From Sphingobacteriales bacterium (GTDB lineage: Bacteria > Bacteroidota > Bacteroidia > Chitinophagales > Chitinophagaceae): a DNA stretch of 64,000 nt. Below the pieces are notes generated by a model. The model searched no databases and was not told where the DNA came from. It saw only the letters and a program-made list of their open reading frames with translations. Position numbers and translations under genes: made by a program. Positions 16,674-25,796 of this stretch are shown piece after piece. Within the stretch, counting starts at the first letter, position 1, and the number at the start of each line of letters is the position of its first letter. The DNA lies in NCBI GenBank assembly GCA_003963365.1, contig RXJG01000002.1, positions 70,568 to 134,567 on the forward strand. Reading direction: 5' to 3'.

Positions 16674-18944
16674 ATGGTTTTCGACCTCGACCTCATTAAA
16701 AAGACATATAGCGAGATGCCTGCCAAAGTGGATGCTGCCCGCAAAGCATTGGGCCGCCCGTTAACACTGGCTGAGAAAATTTTATATGCCCACCTCTGGA
16801 AAGGTGTTGAACCTAAAAATTTTGAAAGAGGAAAAGCATATGTGGATTTTGCCCCCGACCGTGTGGCGATGCAGGACGCTACCGCTCAAATGGCTTTATT
16901 GCAGTTTGATACCACCGGACGTAAAAAAGTAGCGGTTCCTTCAACGGTACATTGCGATCACCTGATTGTGGCTAAAAATGAAAGTAAGGTTGACCTGGCT
17001 AAGGCCGTTACAGATAATGAAGAAGTTTATAATTTTCTTTCTTCAATCTCCAATAAATATGGCATCGGTTTTTGGAAACCCGGTGCCGGCATCATTCACC
17101 AGGTAGTGTTAGAAAACTATGCTTTTCCCGGGGGAATGATGATTGGTACCGATAGCCACACGGTAAATGCTGGTGGTTTGGGTATGATTGCCATTGGAGT
17201 GGGTGGTGCTGATGCCTGTGATGTAATGGCTGGATTAAGCTGGGAATTACTGATGCCTAAATTGATTGGTGTAAAACTCACCGGTAAATTAAATGGCTGG
17301 ACGGCTCCTAAAGATGTTATCCTGAAAGTAGCCGGAATCCTTACTGTAAAAGGCGGTACTAATGCCATAGTAGAATATTTTGGTGAAGGGGCAACCAGCA
17401 TGAGCTGTACCGGTAAAGGCACCATTTGTAATATGGGTGCTGAAATTGGCGCTACTACCTCAACATTTGGTTATGATGAAAGTATGGCCCGTTACCTCAA
17501 AGCAACCGGCCGTGCAGCAGTAGCTGAAGCTGCCGATAAAATAAAAGAATACTTAACCGGCGATGCGGAAGTTTATGCAAACCCCGAAAAATATTTTGAT
17601 AAAGTAATTGAAATAAATCTCAGTGAACTGGAACCACATTTAAACGGGCCTTTCACCCCTGATTTAGCTACTCCAATTTCTAAAATGAAAGAAGAAGCAG
17701 CTAAAAACAACTGGCCCACCAAAGTAGAAGTAGGTTTGATTGGAAGCTGTACCAACTCTTCTTACGAAGATATAAGCCGTGCAGTTAGTTTGGCTAAGCA
17801 AGTGAAAGAAAAAGGATTAAAATTAAAATCTGAGTTCACCATTACACCGGGTAGCGAACAGGTTCGCTACACAATTGAGAGAGATGGCTTCTTAGATACA
17901 TTTGGACAAATTGGGGCTACTGTGTTTGCCAATGCCTGCGGACCTTGTATTGGTATGTGGGACAGGGTAGGCGCTGAAAAGCAGGAACGCAATACCATTG
18001 TTCACTCTTTCAACCGCAACTTTGCTAAACGGGCCGATGGTAATCCTAATACGTTAGCTTTTGTTGCTTCACCTGAATTAGTAACGGCCCTGGCCATAGC
18101 CGGTGACTTAACTTTTAATCCGGTTACAGATACATTAGTAAATGATAAAGGAGAAAAAGTAAAATTAGACCCACCTGCCGGTGATGAATTGCCGGTTAAA
18201 GGGTTTGCAGTAGAAGATGCCGGTTACCAGGCTCCTGCTGAAGATGGAAGTAAAGTAGTAGTGAATGTTAAAGCTGACAGCAAGCGTCTTCAGTTATTAT
18301 ATCCTTTTCCGGCCTGGGAAGGAACTGATTTGAAAGGATTGAAACTCCTCATCAAAGCCAAAGGGAAATGTACTACTGACCATATTTCTATGGCTGGTCC
18401 ATGGTTGAAGTTCCGGGGCCACCTGGATAATATCAGTAACAATATGCTGATTGGCGCCGTGAATTTCTTTAATGAAAAAACAGATAGTGTGAAAAACCAG
18501 CTAACTGGTGAATACGGCCCGGTACCTGCTACACAAAGAGCTTATAAGGCAGCCGGTATTGGTACAATAGTGGTGGGAGATGAGAATTATGGAGAAGGTT
18601 CATCCAGGGAACATGCGGCGATGGAGCCACGTCATTTAGGAGTACGGGTGGTATTGGTAAAATCATTTGCCCGTATACACGAAACCAACCTTAAAAAACA
18701 AGGTATGCTGGCATTAACTTTTGCAGATAAAACTGATTATGATAAGATACAGGAAGATGACAGCATTGATATTGAAGGATTGCTGGCTTTTAAACCCGGC
18801 AAACGTTTACAGGTTGTATTAAATCATAAAGATGGCAGCAGTGAAACCATACAGGCCAATCATTCATACAATGAACAACAGATTGAATGGTTTAAAGCAG
18901 GTGGTGCTTTAAATGTTATCCGGGCCGAATTTTCAAAGCAATAA
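16674..18944 (+). CDS. acnA: aconitate hydratase (mitochondrial-type aconitase)
   Basis: Isomerises citrate and isocitrate in the TCA cycle through a [4Fe-4S] cluster. At 756 residues it matches the mitochondrial-type enzymes rather than the roughly 890-residue bacterial AcnA. The cluster cysteines are visible: [12 protein letters not shown] (C359) and [10 protein letters not shown] (C422, C425). [14 protein letters not shown] and the swivel-domain [19 protein letters not shown] with the substrate-binding serine/arginine are intact. The gene is monocistronic, preceded by about 210 bases of leader and followed by its own terminator. The symbol is given by function; some annotators would write acn. 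Confidence 0.95.
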   Translation: MVFDLDLIKKTYSEMPAKVDAARKALGRPLTLAEKILYAHLWKGVEPKNFERGKAYVDFAPDRVAMQDATAQMALLQFDTTGRKKVAVPSTVHCDHLIVAKNESKVDLAKAVTDNEEVYNFLSSISNKYGIGFWKPGAGIIHQVVLENYAFPGGMMIGTDSHTVNAGGLGMIAIGVGGADACDVMAGLSWELLMPKLIGVKLTGKLNGWTAPKDVILKVAGILTVKGGTNAIVEYFGEGATSMSCTGKGTICNMGAEIGATTSTFGYDESMARYLKATGRAAVAEAADKIKEYLTGDAEVYANPEKYFDKVIEINLSELEPHLNGPFTPDLATPISKMKEEAAKNNWPTKVEVGLIGSCTNSSYEDISRAVSLAKQVKEKGLKLKSEFTITPGSEQVRYTIERDGFLDTFGQIGATVFANACGPCIGMWDRVGAEKQERNTIVHSFNRNFAKRADGNPNTLAFVASPELVTALAIAGDLTFNPVTDTLVNDKGEKVKLDPPAGDELPVKGFAVEDAGYQAPAEDGSKVVVNVKADSKRLQLLYPFPAWEGTDLKGLKLLIKAKGKCTTDHISMAGPWLKFRGHLDNISNNMLIGAVNFFNEKTDSVKNQLTGEYGPVPATQRAYKAAGIGTIVVGDENYGEGSSREHAAMEPRHLGVRVVLVKSFARIHETNLKKQGMLALTFADKTDYDKIQEDDSIDIEGLLAFKPGKRLQVVLNHKDGSSETIQANHSYNEQQIEWFKAGGALNVIRAEFSKQ

Positions 18945-18968
18945 GATTCATCAGTTAATATTAATTCA

Positions 18969-18998
18969 AATCCTGTTACTCTTGTAGCGGGATTTTTT
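18969..18998 (+). terminator. intrinsic terminator of aconitase gene
   Basis: AATCCTGTTA / TAGCGGGATT forms a ten-base stem with two G-U pairs around CTCTTG, followed by six T residues. Confidence 0.7.
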
Positions 18999-19037
18999 AT
19001 TTATATTTAATTTATTCATTCATTATAATTTGCCAAC

Positions 19038-20366
19038 ATGAGAAAATTAATTGTATTCTTTTACCTATTAGCAGTTTCATTAATTACCGTTGGCCAGGAA
19101 GGGTATACACCCACTCCAGAAAACGTGGAAGCAAGAAAATGGTTCAGCAATGCCAAATATGGTTTGTTTATACACTGGGGGCCGTTTAGTATTCCGGGCT
19201 CAGGTGAATGGGTAATGAATGAAAGAAAGATTACTGTTAAGAATTATACAAGGCTGATGGATTTTTTTAACCCTATTGAATTTAATGCAGCAGAATGGGT
19301 GAGTATGGCAAAGAATGCCGGGATGAAATACATTACCCTCATCACCCGTCATCATGATGGATTTAGTATGTGGAATACTAAGTATTCTGATTTCAATATT
19401 ATGAATACACCGTATAAAAAAGATATTGTAAAGTTACTGGCAGATGAATGTCATAAACAAGGAATAAAATTATTTCTCTATTATTCACTGCTCGACTGGA
19501 GAAGAGAAGATTATTCCTGGACCACAGGAAGAACAGGCCAAACCAGCGGAAGAAAAGTGCAGGGTAAATGGGAAGATTATATACAGTTTATGAAAAATCA
19601 ATTGACAGAATTGCTAACGAATTATGGTGAGATTGGTGGAATATGGTTTGATGGTCACTGGGACCAAACAAATCCTGAAGGCGAAGCAGACAGAACATCA
19701 AGAGTGAACTGGCATTATGATGAAATTTATTCGCTGATACATAAACTGCAGCCGCAATGTTTGATTGGTAACAATCATCATTTAACTCCTTTTCCCGGTG
19801 AGGATTTTCAAATGTTTGAAAAAGATTTACCCGGACAAAATAATTCAGGATTGAGTTATCAAAAACCTTCTGATATAATGCCGCTGGAAACATGTGAGAC
19901 GATCAATAACTCATGGGGTTTTAATATCACTGACACTACTTACAAATCGACCGAAGCGTTAACGCACTATTTGGTAAGAGCATCTTGTCTTGGTGCAAAT
20001 TTTTTACTGAATATCGGGCCAATGCCCAATGGAAAAATTCAACCTGAGTTTACCGAACGTTTATTACAGGTAGGAGAGTGGTTGAAGATAAATGGTGAAA
20101 GTGTTTATAATACTTCAGCCGGGTATATTAAACCACAGGATTGGGGTGGTGTAACACAAAACGGCAACAAATTATACCTGCACCTTTTCAAAGGGCAAAA
20201 GAATATTCACCTGGAAAAATTTCCTTTCAAAAAAATTACGGCTGCTTATTGGCTGGCAGATAAATCAAAAGTTGTGGTGAGCTTAAAGAACGATATATTG
20301 GATATTACGCTGCCAGCTGAAACCATGGGTGTGGATACGGTGATGGTGCTGGAAGGTAAGAACTAA
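19038..20366 (+). CDS. alpha-L-fucosidase (GH29)
   Basis: A 442-residue exported glycosidase that removes alpha-linked fucose. The signal peptide (about 1-20) ends before QEGYTPT. GH29 features follow: AKYGLFIHWGPFSIPGSGEW at 35-55, TRHHDGFSMW near 107 and the nucleophile in GGIWFDGHWD (D205). The C-terminal part resembles the beta-sandwich of this family. It shares four bases at its stop with the convergent metallo-hydrolase gene. TATAATTTG at 19024-19032 lies only five bases from the ATG and could be a promoter of a leaderless message. No utilisation locus surrounds it. Confidence 0.92.
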   Translation: MRKLIVFFYLLAVSLITVGQEGYTPTPENVEARKWFSNAKYGLFIHWGPFSIPGSGEWVMNERKITVKNYTRLMDFFNPIEFNAAEWVSMAKNAGMKYITLITRHHDGFSMWNTKYSDFNIMNTPYKKDIVKLLADECHKQGIKLFLYYSLLDWRREDYSWTTGRTGQTSGRKVQGKWEDYIQFMKNQLTELLTNYGEIGGIWFDGHWDQTNPEGEADRTSRVNWHYDEIYSLIHKLQPQCLIGNNHHLTPFPGEDFQMFEKDLPGQNNSGLSYQKPSDIMPLETCETINNSWGFNITDTTYKSTEALTHYLVRASCLGANFLLNIGPMPNGKIQPEFTERLLQVGEWLKINGESVYNTSAGYIKPQDWGGVTQNGNKLYLHLFKGQKNIHLEKFPFKKITAAYWLADKSKVVVSLKNDILDITLPAETMGVDTVMVLEGKN

Positions 20367-21187
20367 AATAATTTCAGTTGCTCCACCGGTTTTTTTCTTA
20401 TAGTTGGCGTGTGCTTTCCATTTGCCTCTACATAAAAAACTTCTGAAGCTGCATAACGGGATGCTACTAAAATTTTTACATTACCTGCATGCGGTTTAAA
20501 TAGTGATTCCACAATCTCAGGTTTATTATTGTTTTGGGAAAGATGGGAGAGGATGAGTAATTGCAGATGTTTTGATTTGTGTCTTAAAAATAATTCCAGG
20601 GCCTGTTTATTGGATAAATGCCCTAGATCACTGCTAATCCTTTTCTTTAAATGATAAGGATAACTTCCGTTAACAAGCATATCTTCACAGTAATTGCTTT
20701 CCAGAAAAACAGCATCACATTTTTTAAAAGCTTTAATTACTTCTTTGCAGGCATGACCAATATCGGTGATGATACCAACATTTACAGATTCATTACTTAC
20801 TAAAAAACTATACGGGTCTGTTGCGTCGTGATATTTTGTGAAAGGCGTAACAGTCAGGCTTCCTGTAGCAACAGGTTTATTATGCTCAAAGTGATGAATC
20901 AGTTCCTGCTGTATATACAAACCGCTTTGTTTATGTGTTGATGCTGTAATGTAAACAGGTAATTTATACTTTTTACAAATGCTGTTAATGCCGTTGATGT
21001 GGTCCGTATGTTCATGCGAAACAAAAATGGCTTTTACTTTATCCATCGTCAGGCCAAGTAACTTCATTCGCTTCTCTGTTTCACGGCAACTTAATCCTGC
21101 ATCTATTAATACAGCTTCATTATGATTGCCCACATAATAGCAGTTGGCATTACTTCCCGAATTGATGGAACAAATAAACAGCGACAT
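20363..21187 (-). CDS. metallo-beta-lactamase-fold hydrolase (WalJ/YycJ-like)
   Basis: A 274-residue MBL-fold protein with the metal-binding motif SHEHTDH (H58, H60, D62, H63), a later GIITDIGHAC strand supplying another ligand histidine, and LSHLSQNN near residue 220. The opening CSINSGSNANCYYVG and the ISSDLGHLSNKQA segment match the YycJ/WalJ group, proposed to be nucleases or processing hydrolases linked to cell wall or DNA metabolism. The actual substrate is not established. The TAG stop overlaps the fucosidase TAA stop in the shared CTAA, leaving no room for a conventional terminator between the convergent genes. Confidence 0.82.
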   Translation of the reverse strand: MSLFICSINSGSNANCYYVGNHNEAVLIDAGLSCRETEKRMKLLGLTMDKVKAIFVSHEHTDHINGINSICKKYKLPVYITASTHKQSGLYIQQELIHHFEHNKPVATGSLTVTPFTKYHDATDPYSFLVSNESVNVGIITDIGHACKEVIKAFKKCDAVFLESNYCEDMLVNGSYPYHLKKRISSDLGHLSNKQALELFLRHKSKHLQLLILSHLSQNNNKPEIVESLFKPHAGNVKILVASRYAASEVFYVEANGKHTPTIRKKPVEQLKLF

Positions 21188-21217
21188 AGCATTTCAAAAG
21201 TAAGAAGTTTGCCTGTC

Positions 21218-21257
21218 AATAAATAAAAAGTCCCGTCTCGTTTAAAACGGACGGGAC
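21218..21257 (-). terminator. intrinsic terminator of the Gly/Asn-rich exported protein gene
   Basis: Stem GTCCCGTC / GACGGGAC with an inner CGTTT / AAACG helix (21230-21257). On the minus strand it is followed by TTTTTATTTATT. It lies about 40 bases beyond the stop of the gene at 21296. Confidence 0.85.
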
Positions 21258-21295
21258 AGTTTATCTCAAGGATATTTATAGTTTTTAATGGGTTA

Positions 21296-21856
21296 TTATC
21301 TGTCATCGTTTTCGTCATCATCATCATGTCTTCCACGACGGTCATCATCCTCCCATCTGCCATGTCTGTGTTTTTTATAATGTCCGTATCTATTTCCACG
21401 ACCGTTATTCCAGTTGTCATTGCCATAACGTTTATTATTGCAGCCCCTGTCATTTCCATAGCCTCCGTTGTTATCCCATCCACCGTTATTATCTCTGCCA
21501 TTCCACCCGCCATTATTATACCCGTTTTCATTTATCCGTACCTGACCATACCTGTCAATATCAACCTGCAAATCGTAATTCCTTAACTGAAATTGCTGAG
21601 AGGAAATTATTGTTCTTTTTCTGCCAATGCCAAAAATTCCACCACGTCGTACTTCATAAACCTGTAAAGTGTGGGTGCCCTGGTATAAATCGGGTATCAC
21701 TATTGAGTTCCCCTGGTACATGCGCCCATCAATGCTAACATCGTAATCAATGTTGGAATTATTCATGCTGTATACAGTTACGATTACCTGTGGTTGCCTG
21801 GCAAAACTGATTACCGTCATCAGCATAACAAAAGAAAGTGTAAAAAGCTTTTTCAT
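21296..21856 (-). CDS. exported Gly/Asn/Asp-rich low-complexity protein
   Basis: A 186-residue protein with a clear signal peptide (MKKLFTLSFVMLMTVISFA, cleavage near residue 19). Residues 20-100 look like a small beta domain (QVIVTVYSMNNSNIDYDVSI). The rest is low complexity: N-G-G-W-x repeats with Asp and Arg, ending in a histidine and Asp/Arg-rich tail (RHGRWEDDDRRGRHDDD). I recognise no named family beyond similar Bacteroidota exported proteins. The acidic, histidine-rich tail could bind cations, but that is inference. It is downstream of the sigma/anti-sigma pair but separated by a terminator and about 330 bases. Confidence 0.6.
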   Translation of the reverse strand: MKKLFTLSFVMLMTVISFARQPQVIVTVYSMNNSNIDYDVSIDGRMYQGNSIVIPDLYQGTHTLQVYEVRRGGIFGIGRKRTIISSQQFQLRNYDLQVDIDRYGQVRINENGYNNGGWNGRDNNGGWDNNGGYGNDRGCNNKRYGNDNWNNGRGNRYGHYKKHRHGRWEDDDRRGRHDDDDENDDR

Positions 21857-22184
21857 TGTTTTCGAGTTTATACTTTTTCTTTTTAATTCTAACCGGTAAA
21901 AATTAAAAAGGAAATTGGTTTTGTTCCGGTTGATTGTTTAGTTGATTAGTATATTTCAAGACAGATGCCAGAAAATGTAAAAGAAAACTCAACTACTTGT
22001 TAAATGCTGTTAAAATGTGCTATGAAGTAGTGAAAGCAAAAATCCTCCCGCTACAGCAGGAGGATATGCAGATAGGCAATTGCTGTAGCTATTAAACCAA
22101 AAGATGTTTTATTAGCACGAGCAAAATCATATACGCAGTAAAATAAATAACAGTTTTGTGAAGAGTAATTTAATGGCCGGAATT
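21857..22184. other. spacer between exported-protein gene and anti-sigma gene
   Basis: About 330 bases without a gene. It holds the terminator of the sigma/anti-sigma transcript (22038-22065) and presumably the minus-strand promoter of the exported protein. I saw no TAnnTTTG box there, which would be compatible with use of an alternative sigma factor, but I cannot identify a specific ECF motif. Confidence 0.4.
22038..22065 (-). terminator. intrinsic terminator of the sigma/anti-sigma operon
   Basis: ATCCTCC / GGAGGAT (22042-22048, 22059-22065). On the minus strand it is followed by five T residues. It is about 120 bases beyond the anti-sigma stop. Confidence 0.7.
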
Positions 22185-23036
22185 TTATAAACTTCCCACC
22201 ATACAAACTTTGTCAATAGTGGGGCTTTTACTGCCGCCACGTGGTTCAATACTTACCGCAAAGGCGCTTGCATTGGTGATATCTTTTTGCCAGCTGGTTT
22301 CAAAATGCCCGTTTTTATATTCAAATACACCAGCATCAACCGGGGTTTTGCCGCCATCCACCATTCCCCACAACTGGTATTGTTCGTTCGGGGAAAGCTG
22401 TGGCAGGTTGGCACTCATTAATAACACTTTTTTGGTTTGCGGATGCCAATATAGTAAAATGAAGTTCCCTTCTTTGGTCAGTGTATTTGGTTGCTTGGTA
22501 AATGGATTATAGGCAACTGTTTTTACTTCTACCCGTTTACTGAATATGTCCTGCACCAACTGCATCTGCTTTTTATAAGCTTCATCAGCTTCTTTGTATT
22601 TAGCATTTTCAGCAAGCAGTTGTTCCTGGCTTGATTTTATTTCAGCAATTTCCTTTCTCAAACTGTTTTGCTGACTCCACATTAATAAAGCTAATGCAGT
22701 AGTGAGGAATAATCCACCAATCATCGCAGCTACTGCTATTCTGTTTATAGAAACAACAACTGATTTACCGCGGGGAGTAATTGGAACAACAGGACTTGAA
22801 CCCGGGTTATGCACAGCAAATATTTCTTTCAAATTTTTATCGGCCTCCGCCTCAGTTAATACTTCGCCGTCAGCAGCATAATAAGCTACCATTGCCTGTT
22901 CAATTTGTTCAATTTCCCTGGCCACTTCCGGGTATTGTAAAGCATACGCTGCTATTTGTCTCATTTCCGTTTCGGGTAATGAGCCGGCTACGTATAATTC
23001 CAGTTTCCCGGATGATATGATCTCTGACGGATTCAT
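22185..23036 (-). CDS. anti-sigma factor (RskA-like)
   Basis: A 283-residue single-pass membrane protein. Residues 1-95 form the cytoplasmic anti-sigma part (ISSGKLELYVAGSLPETE, a RskA/zinc-less anti-sigma N-terminus), a membrane helix follows (about 99-120, IAVAAMIGGLFLTTALALLMW), then a predicted coiled coil (122-165), then a periplasmic RskA C-terminal domain (NEQYQLWGMVDGGKTPVDAG). It should hold the sigma factor at 23037 inactive. Its ATG directly abuts the sigma factor stop codon, so the two are translationally linked. The release signal is unknown. Confidence 0.85.
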   Translation of the reverse strand: MNPSEIISSGKLELYVAGSLPETEMRQIAAYALQYPEVAREIEQIEQAMVAYYAADGEVLTEAEADKNLKEIFAVHNPGSSPVVPITPRGKSVVVSINRIAVAAMIGGLFLTTALALLMWSQQNSLRKEIAEIKSSQEQLLAENAKYKEADEAYKKQMQLVQDIFSKRVEVKTVAYNPFTKQPNTLTKEGNFILLYWHPQTKKVLLMSANLPQLSPNEQYQLWGMVDGGKTPVDAGVFEYKNGHFETSWQKDITNASAFAVSIEPRGGSKSPTIDKVCMVGSL

Positions 23037-23585
23037 CTATTGTTCGCTAAATTGTTTTTTTAATTCTATAATGGCCGAACGTAATCTTGTTTTTACAGTT
23101 CCCACCGGTAAATTTAGTTTTTCTGCTGCTTCACTATGACTGTAACCCAGCATATATACGGTATTCACTACCTGTCTTTGTTCCTCGTTTAGTACCTGCA
23201 GCATTTTATTTACACCAATTGTTTCAGGATTAGGCGATACCTGCTGACTTTCCTTTACAAAGCTAACCAGATCAAAAGACTGGTTGCGCCTTTGATTTTT
23301 AAAATCCTTACTCCTCGTTTTATCAATAGCCATATTGCGGCATACATTCAACATCCAGGTAAACAAAGTTCCTTTGCCTGCATCATAAGTATGAATATTG
23401 TTCCAAATTTTAAGCATAGCTTCCTGTAATACATCCCTGGCAGTTTCCCCGTCGTCATTTAATACCTTTTTAATGATATTCAGCAATGCCTGTCCATAGT
23501 TCCGGTATACCATCGCAAAAGCCTGTTCATCCTTTTGCTGAAGGCGTATAACCAACGATGCTTGTATGGGCATGGTCTGCTCCAA
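23037..23585 (-). CDS. ECF-type RNA polymerase sigma factor
   Basis: A 182-residue sigma-70 family protein with regions 2 and 4 only. Region 2 (about 20-90) includes YGQALLNIIKKVLNDDGETARDVLQEAMLKIW in part and the promoter-melting FTWMLNVCRNMAIDKTRS. Region 4 (about 125-175) includes MLGYSHSEAAEKLNLPVGTVKTRL, the helix-turn-helix that reads the -35 region. It is the first gene of a two-gene unit with its membrane anti-sigma factor. Autoregulation is usual in such pairs, but I could not pick out a specific promoter upstream. Confidence 0.9.
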   Translation of the reverse strand: MEQTMPIQASLVIRLQQKDEQAFAMVYRNYGQALLNIIKKVLNDDGETARDVLQEAMLKIWNNIHTYDAGKGTLFTWMLNVCRNMAIDKTRSKDFKNQRRNQSFDLVSFVKESQQVSPNPETIGVNKMLQVLNEEQRQVVNTVYMLGYSHSEAAEKLNLPVGTVKTRLRSAIIELKKQFSEQ

Positions 23586-23713
23586 GTTAAATTGCCGTTT
23601 ATCTGCAAATATATGTACGAAGGATGGGTAAAGCTGGTTTTAAACCGGCAGAAATTATTTCCACAGTTTTTTAGATTTAATACGCTACCGGGTTTAAGCG
23701 TTAAATTTACCTT

Positions 23714-24196
23714 ATGACAGAGAACGAAACCCTCATTAAAAAATTTTATACAGCTTTTCAACAGCTGGATTATAAAACTATGCAGGATTGCTATGCCCCA
23801 GACGCTGTGTTCAGCGATCCGGCATTTGGAACAATTACGGGGCTTCAGGTAAAAGCCATGTGGGAGATGTTATGTAAACAGGCTAAGCATTTTTCACTTA
23901 ATTATTCAGATATTAAGGCGGTGGATGATGAATATAATACCTGTAACTGGATTGCCACTTATCATTTTTCCAAAACCGGCAGAAAAGTGGTGAATAATAT
24001 TACAGCGCATATCCGTATACAAAATGGAAAAATTACAGAGCATATGGATAATTTTGATTTATGGAAATGGAGCAGGCAGGCTTTAGGTATTCCGGGGATA
24101 CTGCTGGGATGGACACCAATGATTCAAAATAAAATACGGGCTAATGCCCGCAGGAGTTTGGAAAAATTTATGAATGCCGCATTAAAAACCAATTAA
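23714..24196 (+). CDS. SnoaL/NTF2-like protein
   Basis: A 160-residue protein of the NTF2-like superfamily. The N-terminal KFYTAFQQLDYKTMQDCYAPDAVFSDPAFG (given in part here) is the classic cone-forming start, and NWIATYHFSKTGRKVVNNITAHIRIQNGKI covers the central beta sheet. Such folds serve as polyketide cyclases, isomerases or simply binding proteins; no catalytic residue set is clear enough to name a reaction. It reads toward rluF and overlaps it tail to tail by four bases (shared TTAA). Confidence 0.75.
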   Translation: MTENETLIKKFYTAFQQLDYKTMQDCYAPDAVFSDPAFGTITGLQVKAMWEMLCKQAKHFSLNYSDIKAVDDEYNTCNWIATYHFSKTGRKVVNNITAHIRIQNGKITEHMDNFDLWKWSRQALGIPGILLGWTPMIQNKIRANARRSLEKFMNAALKTN

Positions 24197-24990
24197 TGTC
24201 TTTTGAATTTATTCTTCTTATTTCGTTTTTTATCATAAACAATATTTTCTTTGGCAGAAGCTTCGGCTGTTTTGGAAGAGTGGCTTATTAATGTATTGAT
24301 CTCTTTCATTTCAGCATCACTCAGGTAACGCCACTTACCAACAGGGATAGCATCCAGTTTTATATTCATTATTCTAACTCTCTTTAAACTTTCCACATCG
24401 TAGCCAAAGTGTTCACACATGCGGCGTATCTGGCGGTTCAGCCCTTCTGTAAGAACAATTTTAAATACTTGTTTTCCCATGCGAAAAACTTTGCAGGGCT
24501 GAGTAACAGTGCCGAGCATAGGCACACCATTGCCCATTTTTTGCAGGAACAAGTCATCAAAGGGTTTATTTACCCGAACGATATATTCTTTTTCATGTTC
24601 ATTTCCGGCACGGAGTATTTTGTTTACAATATCACCATCATTAGTGAGGAATATTAATCCTTCAGAATCTTTATCGAGACGGCCAATGGGGAATATCCGT
24701 TTGGGATAATTAATAAAAGTGATGATATTGCCTTTTATATTTTCATCGGTAGTACAGGTAATACCTACCGGTTTGTTGAAAGCGAGGTAAACGAACTTCT
24801 CCTTTTTTGGCGCAGTAATGTAGCTGCCATCTACTTCCACTGTATCACCTTCGGTATATCGGTTACCAAGCTGAGCAAGTTCATTATTGAGGAATACTCT
24901 GCCTTGTTCAATCAATCGATCGGCTTCCCGGCGGGAACAATAACCAGAGTCGGCAATAAATTTATTGAGGCTTACTGAATATTTCTCCAA
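24193..24990 (-). CDS. rluF: 23S rRNA pseudouridine(2604) synthase
   Basis: Converts a uridine in 23S rRNA to pseudouridine. It has an N-terminal S4 RNA-binding domain (KFIADSGYCSRREADRLIEQ, residues 10-29) and an RsuA-type catalytic domain with the active aspartate in GRLDKDSEGL (D106) and EGLNRQIRRMCEHFGYDV. Close similarity along the length to RluF, including KEYIVRVNKPFDDLFLQKM, distinguishes it from RluB. The lysine-rich C-terminus (KKRNKKNKFKRH) is typical. It is monocistronic and convergent with the NTF2-like gene. Confidence 0.9.
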   Translation of the reverse strand: MEKYSVSLNKFIADSGYCSRREADRLIEQGRVFLNNELAQLGNRYTEGDTVEVDGSYITAPKKEKFVYLAFNKPVGITCTTDENIKGNIITFINYPKRIFPIGRLDKDSEGLIFLTNDGDIVNKILRAGNEHEKEYIVRVNKPFDDLFLQKMGNGVPMLGTVTQPCKVFRMGKQVFKIVLTEGLNRQIRRMCEHFGYDVESLKRVRIMNIKLDAIPVGKWRYLSDAEMKEINTLISHSSKTAEASAKENIVYDKKRNKKNKFKRH

Positions 24991-25089
24991 AACAGCTTGT
25001 TTAACGGATGCAAATGTCGTTATAAATTACTTTCAATTTTCAAAACCTTAACGTATAAACGGCTAATTTTATCACCTAAATTTTAGCGA

Positions 25090-25752
25090 ATGAAATTCCT
25101 CGCCGGTATATTTTTGTTATTCATTAGTTCCAGTCTCATGGCACAGGATTTTTTCCCTGACTTCCGTAAAAAAAATGAAAGTTTGTTGAAGGTGGGAGAG
25201 AAGGATGTAAGGGCTGATATTGTTACTTTCAGTTTAAAAGGGGTAGAAGAAAATATTCACCAGGAAAAATTACCCAAGTTGCCGGTTACTAATTATGATC
25301 AGCTAACAATTCAGTATGAAGGAACAAATATACCCTACCTGCAATTTGCCTCTAATACTATTAAAGTAAAAATTACTACCGATTTTTTTGACAGTACCAA
25401 AAGTAAAATCATGAAATCAAGCGGGCATGTGGTAAAAATAAATAACCGGCCTTTTTACGGCAGTTTTGGAATAATGCCCCTTACGTATGTAAAAGAAGTG
25501 CTGGTGATGGTTAATAAAGATACTATCGCCATTCCACCTGCAGCATACAACGATCTTTTCAATATGAAATTTGCCTACACGGATAAACGGGGGATTGAAC
25601 GTACACAAAGCGGTGTTTTTCTCTCGGCCGACAGAAGAAAAATATATATTTATGTTTTTTCCAAAGATGATAAGGGCGGCTACGAAGTGACCTGGGTAAT
25701 ACAGGATAAAAAATACCTGCGTCGTGTGCTGGACTATGATGTGCTGAACTAG
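25090..25752 (+). CDS. exported protein of unknown function
   Basis: A 220-residue protein with a signal peptide (MKFLAGIFLLFISSSLMAQ, cleavage after residue 19). The mature part is predicted mostly beta-strand and soluble, with no lipobox and no transmembrane helix. I do not recognise a family. It is followed directly by proA on the opposite strand. Its TAG stop is immediately followed by the heptad word TTGCTGGTTG, the same junction seen after two other genes in this window. Confidence 0.6.
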   Translation: MKFLAGIFLLFISSSLMAQDFFPDFRKKNESLLKVGEKDVRADIVTFSLKGVEENIHQEKLPKLPVTNYDQLTIQYEGTNIPYLQFASNTIKVKITTDFFDSTKSKIMKSSGHVVKINNRPFYGSFGIMPLTYVKEVLVMVNKDTIAIPPAAYNDLFNMKFAYTDKRGIERTQSGVFLSADRRKIYIYVFSKDDKGGYEVTWVIQDKKYLRRVLDYDVLN

Positions 25753-25767
25753 TTGCTGGTTGTCAGA
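25753..25767. repeat. short AACCAGC heptad element abutting a TAG stop
   Basis: TTGCTGGTTGTCAG directly after the TAG at 25750-25752. It is equivalent on the other strand to CAACCAGCAA. Confidence 0.45.
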
Positions 25768-25796
25768 TGGGTTATTCGGTTTGATTTTTTAAACGA

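Noticed and set aside
21106..21531. 141-residue methionine/isoleucine-rich frame overlapping the Gly/Asn-rich gene
   Set aside because: A shadow of low-complexity coding sequence; the real frame has a signal peptide and terminator placement that fits.
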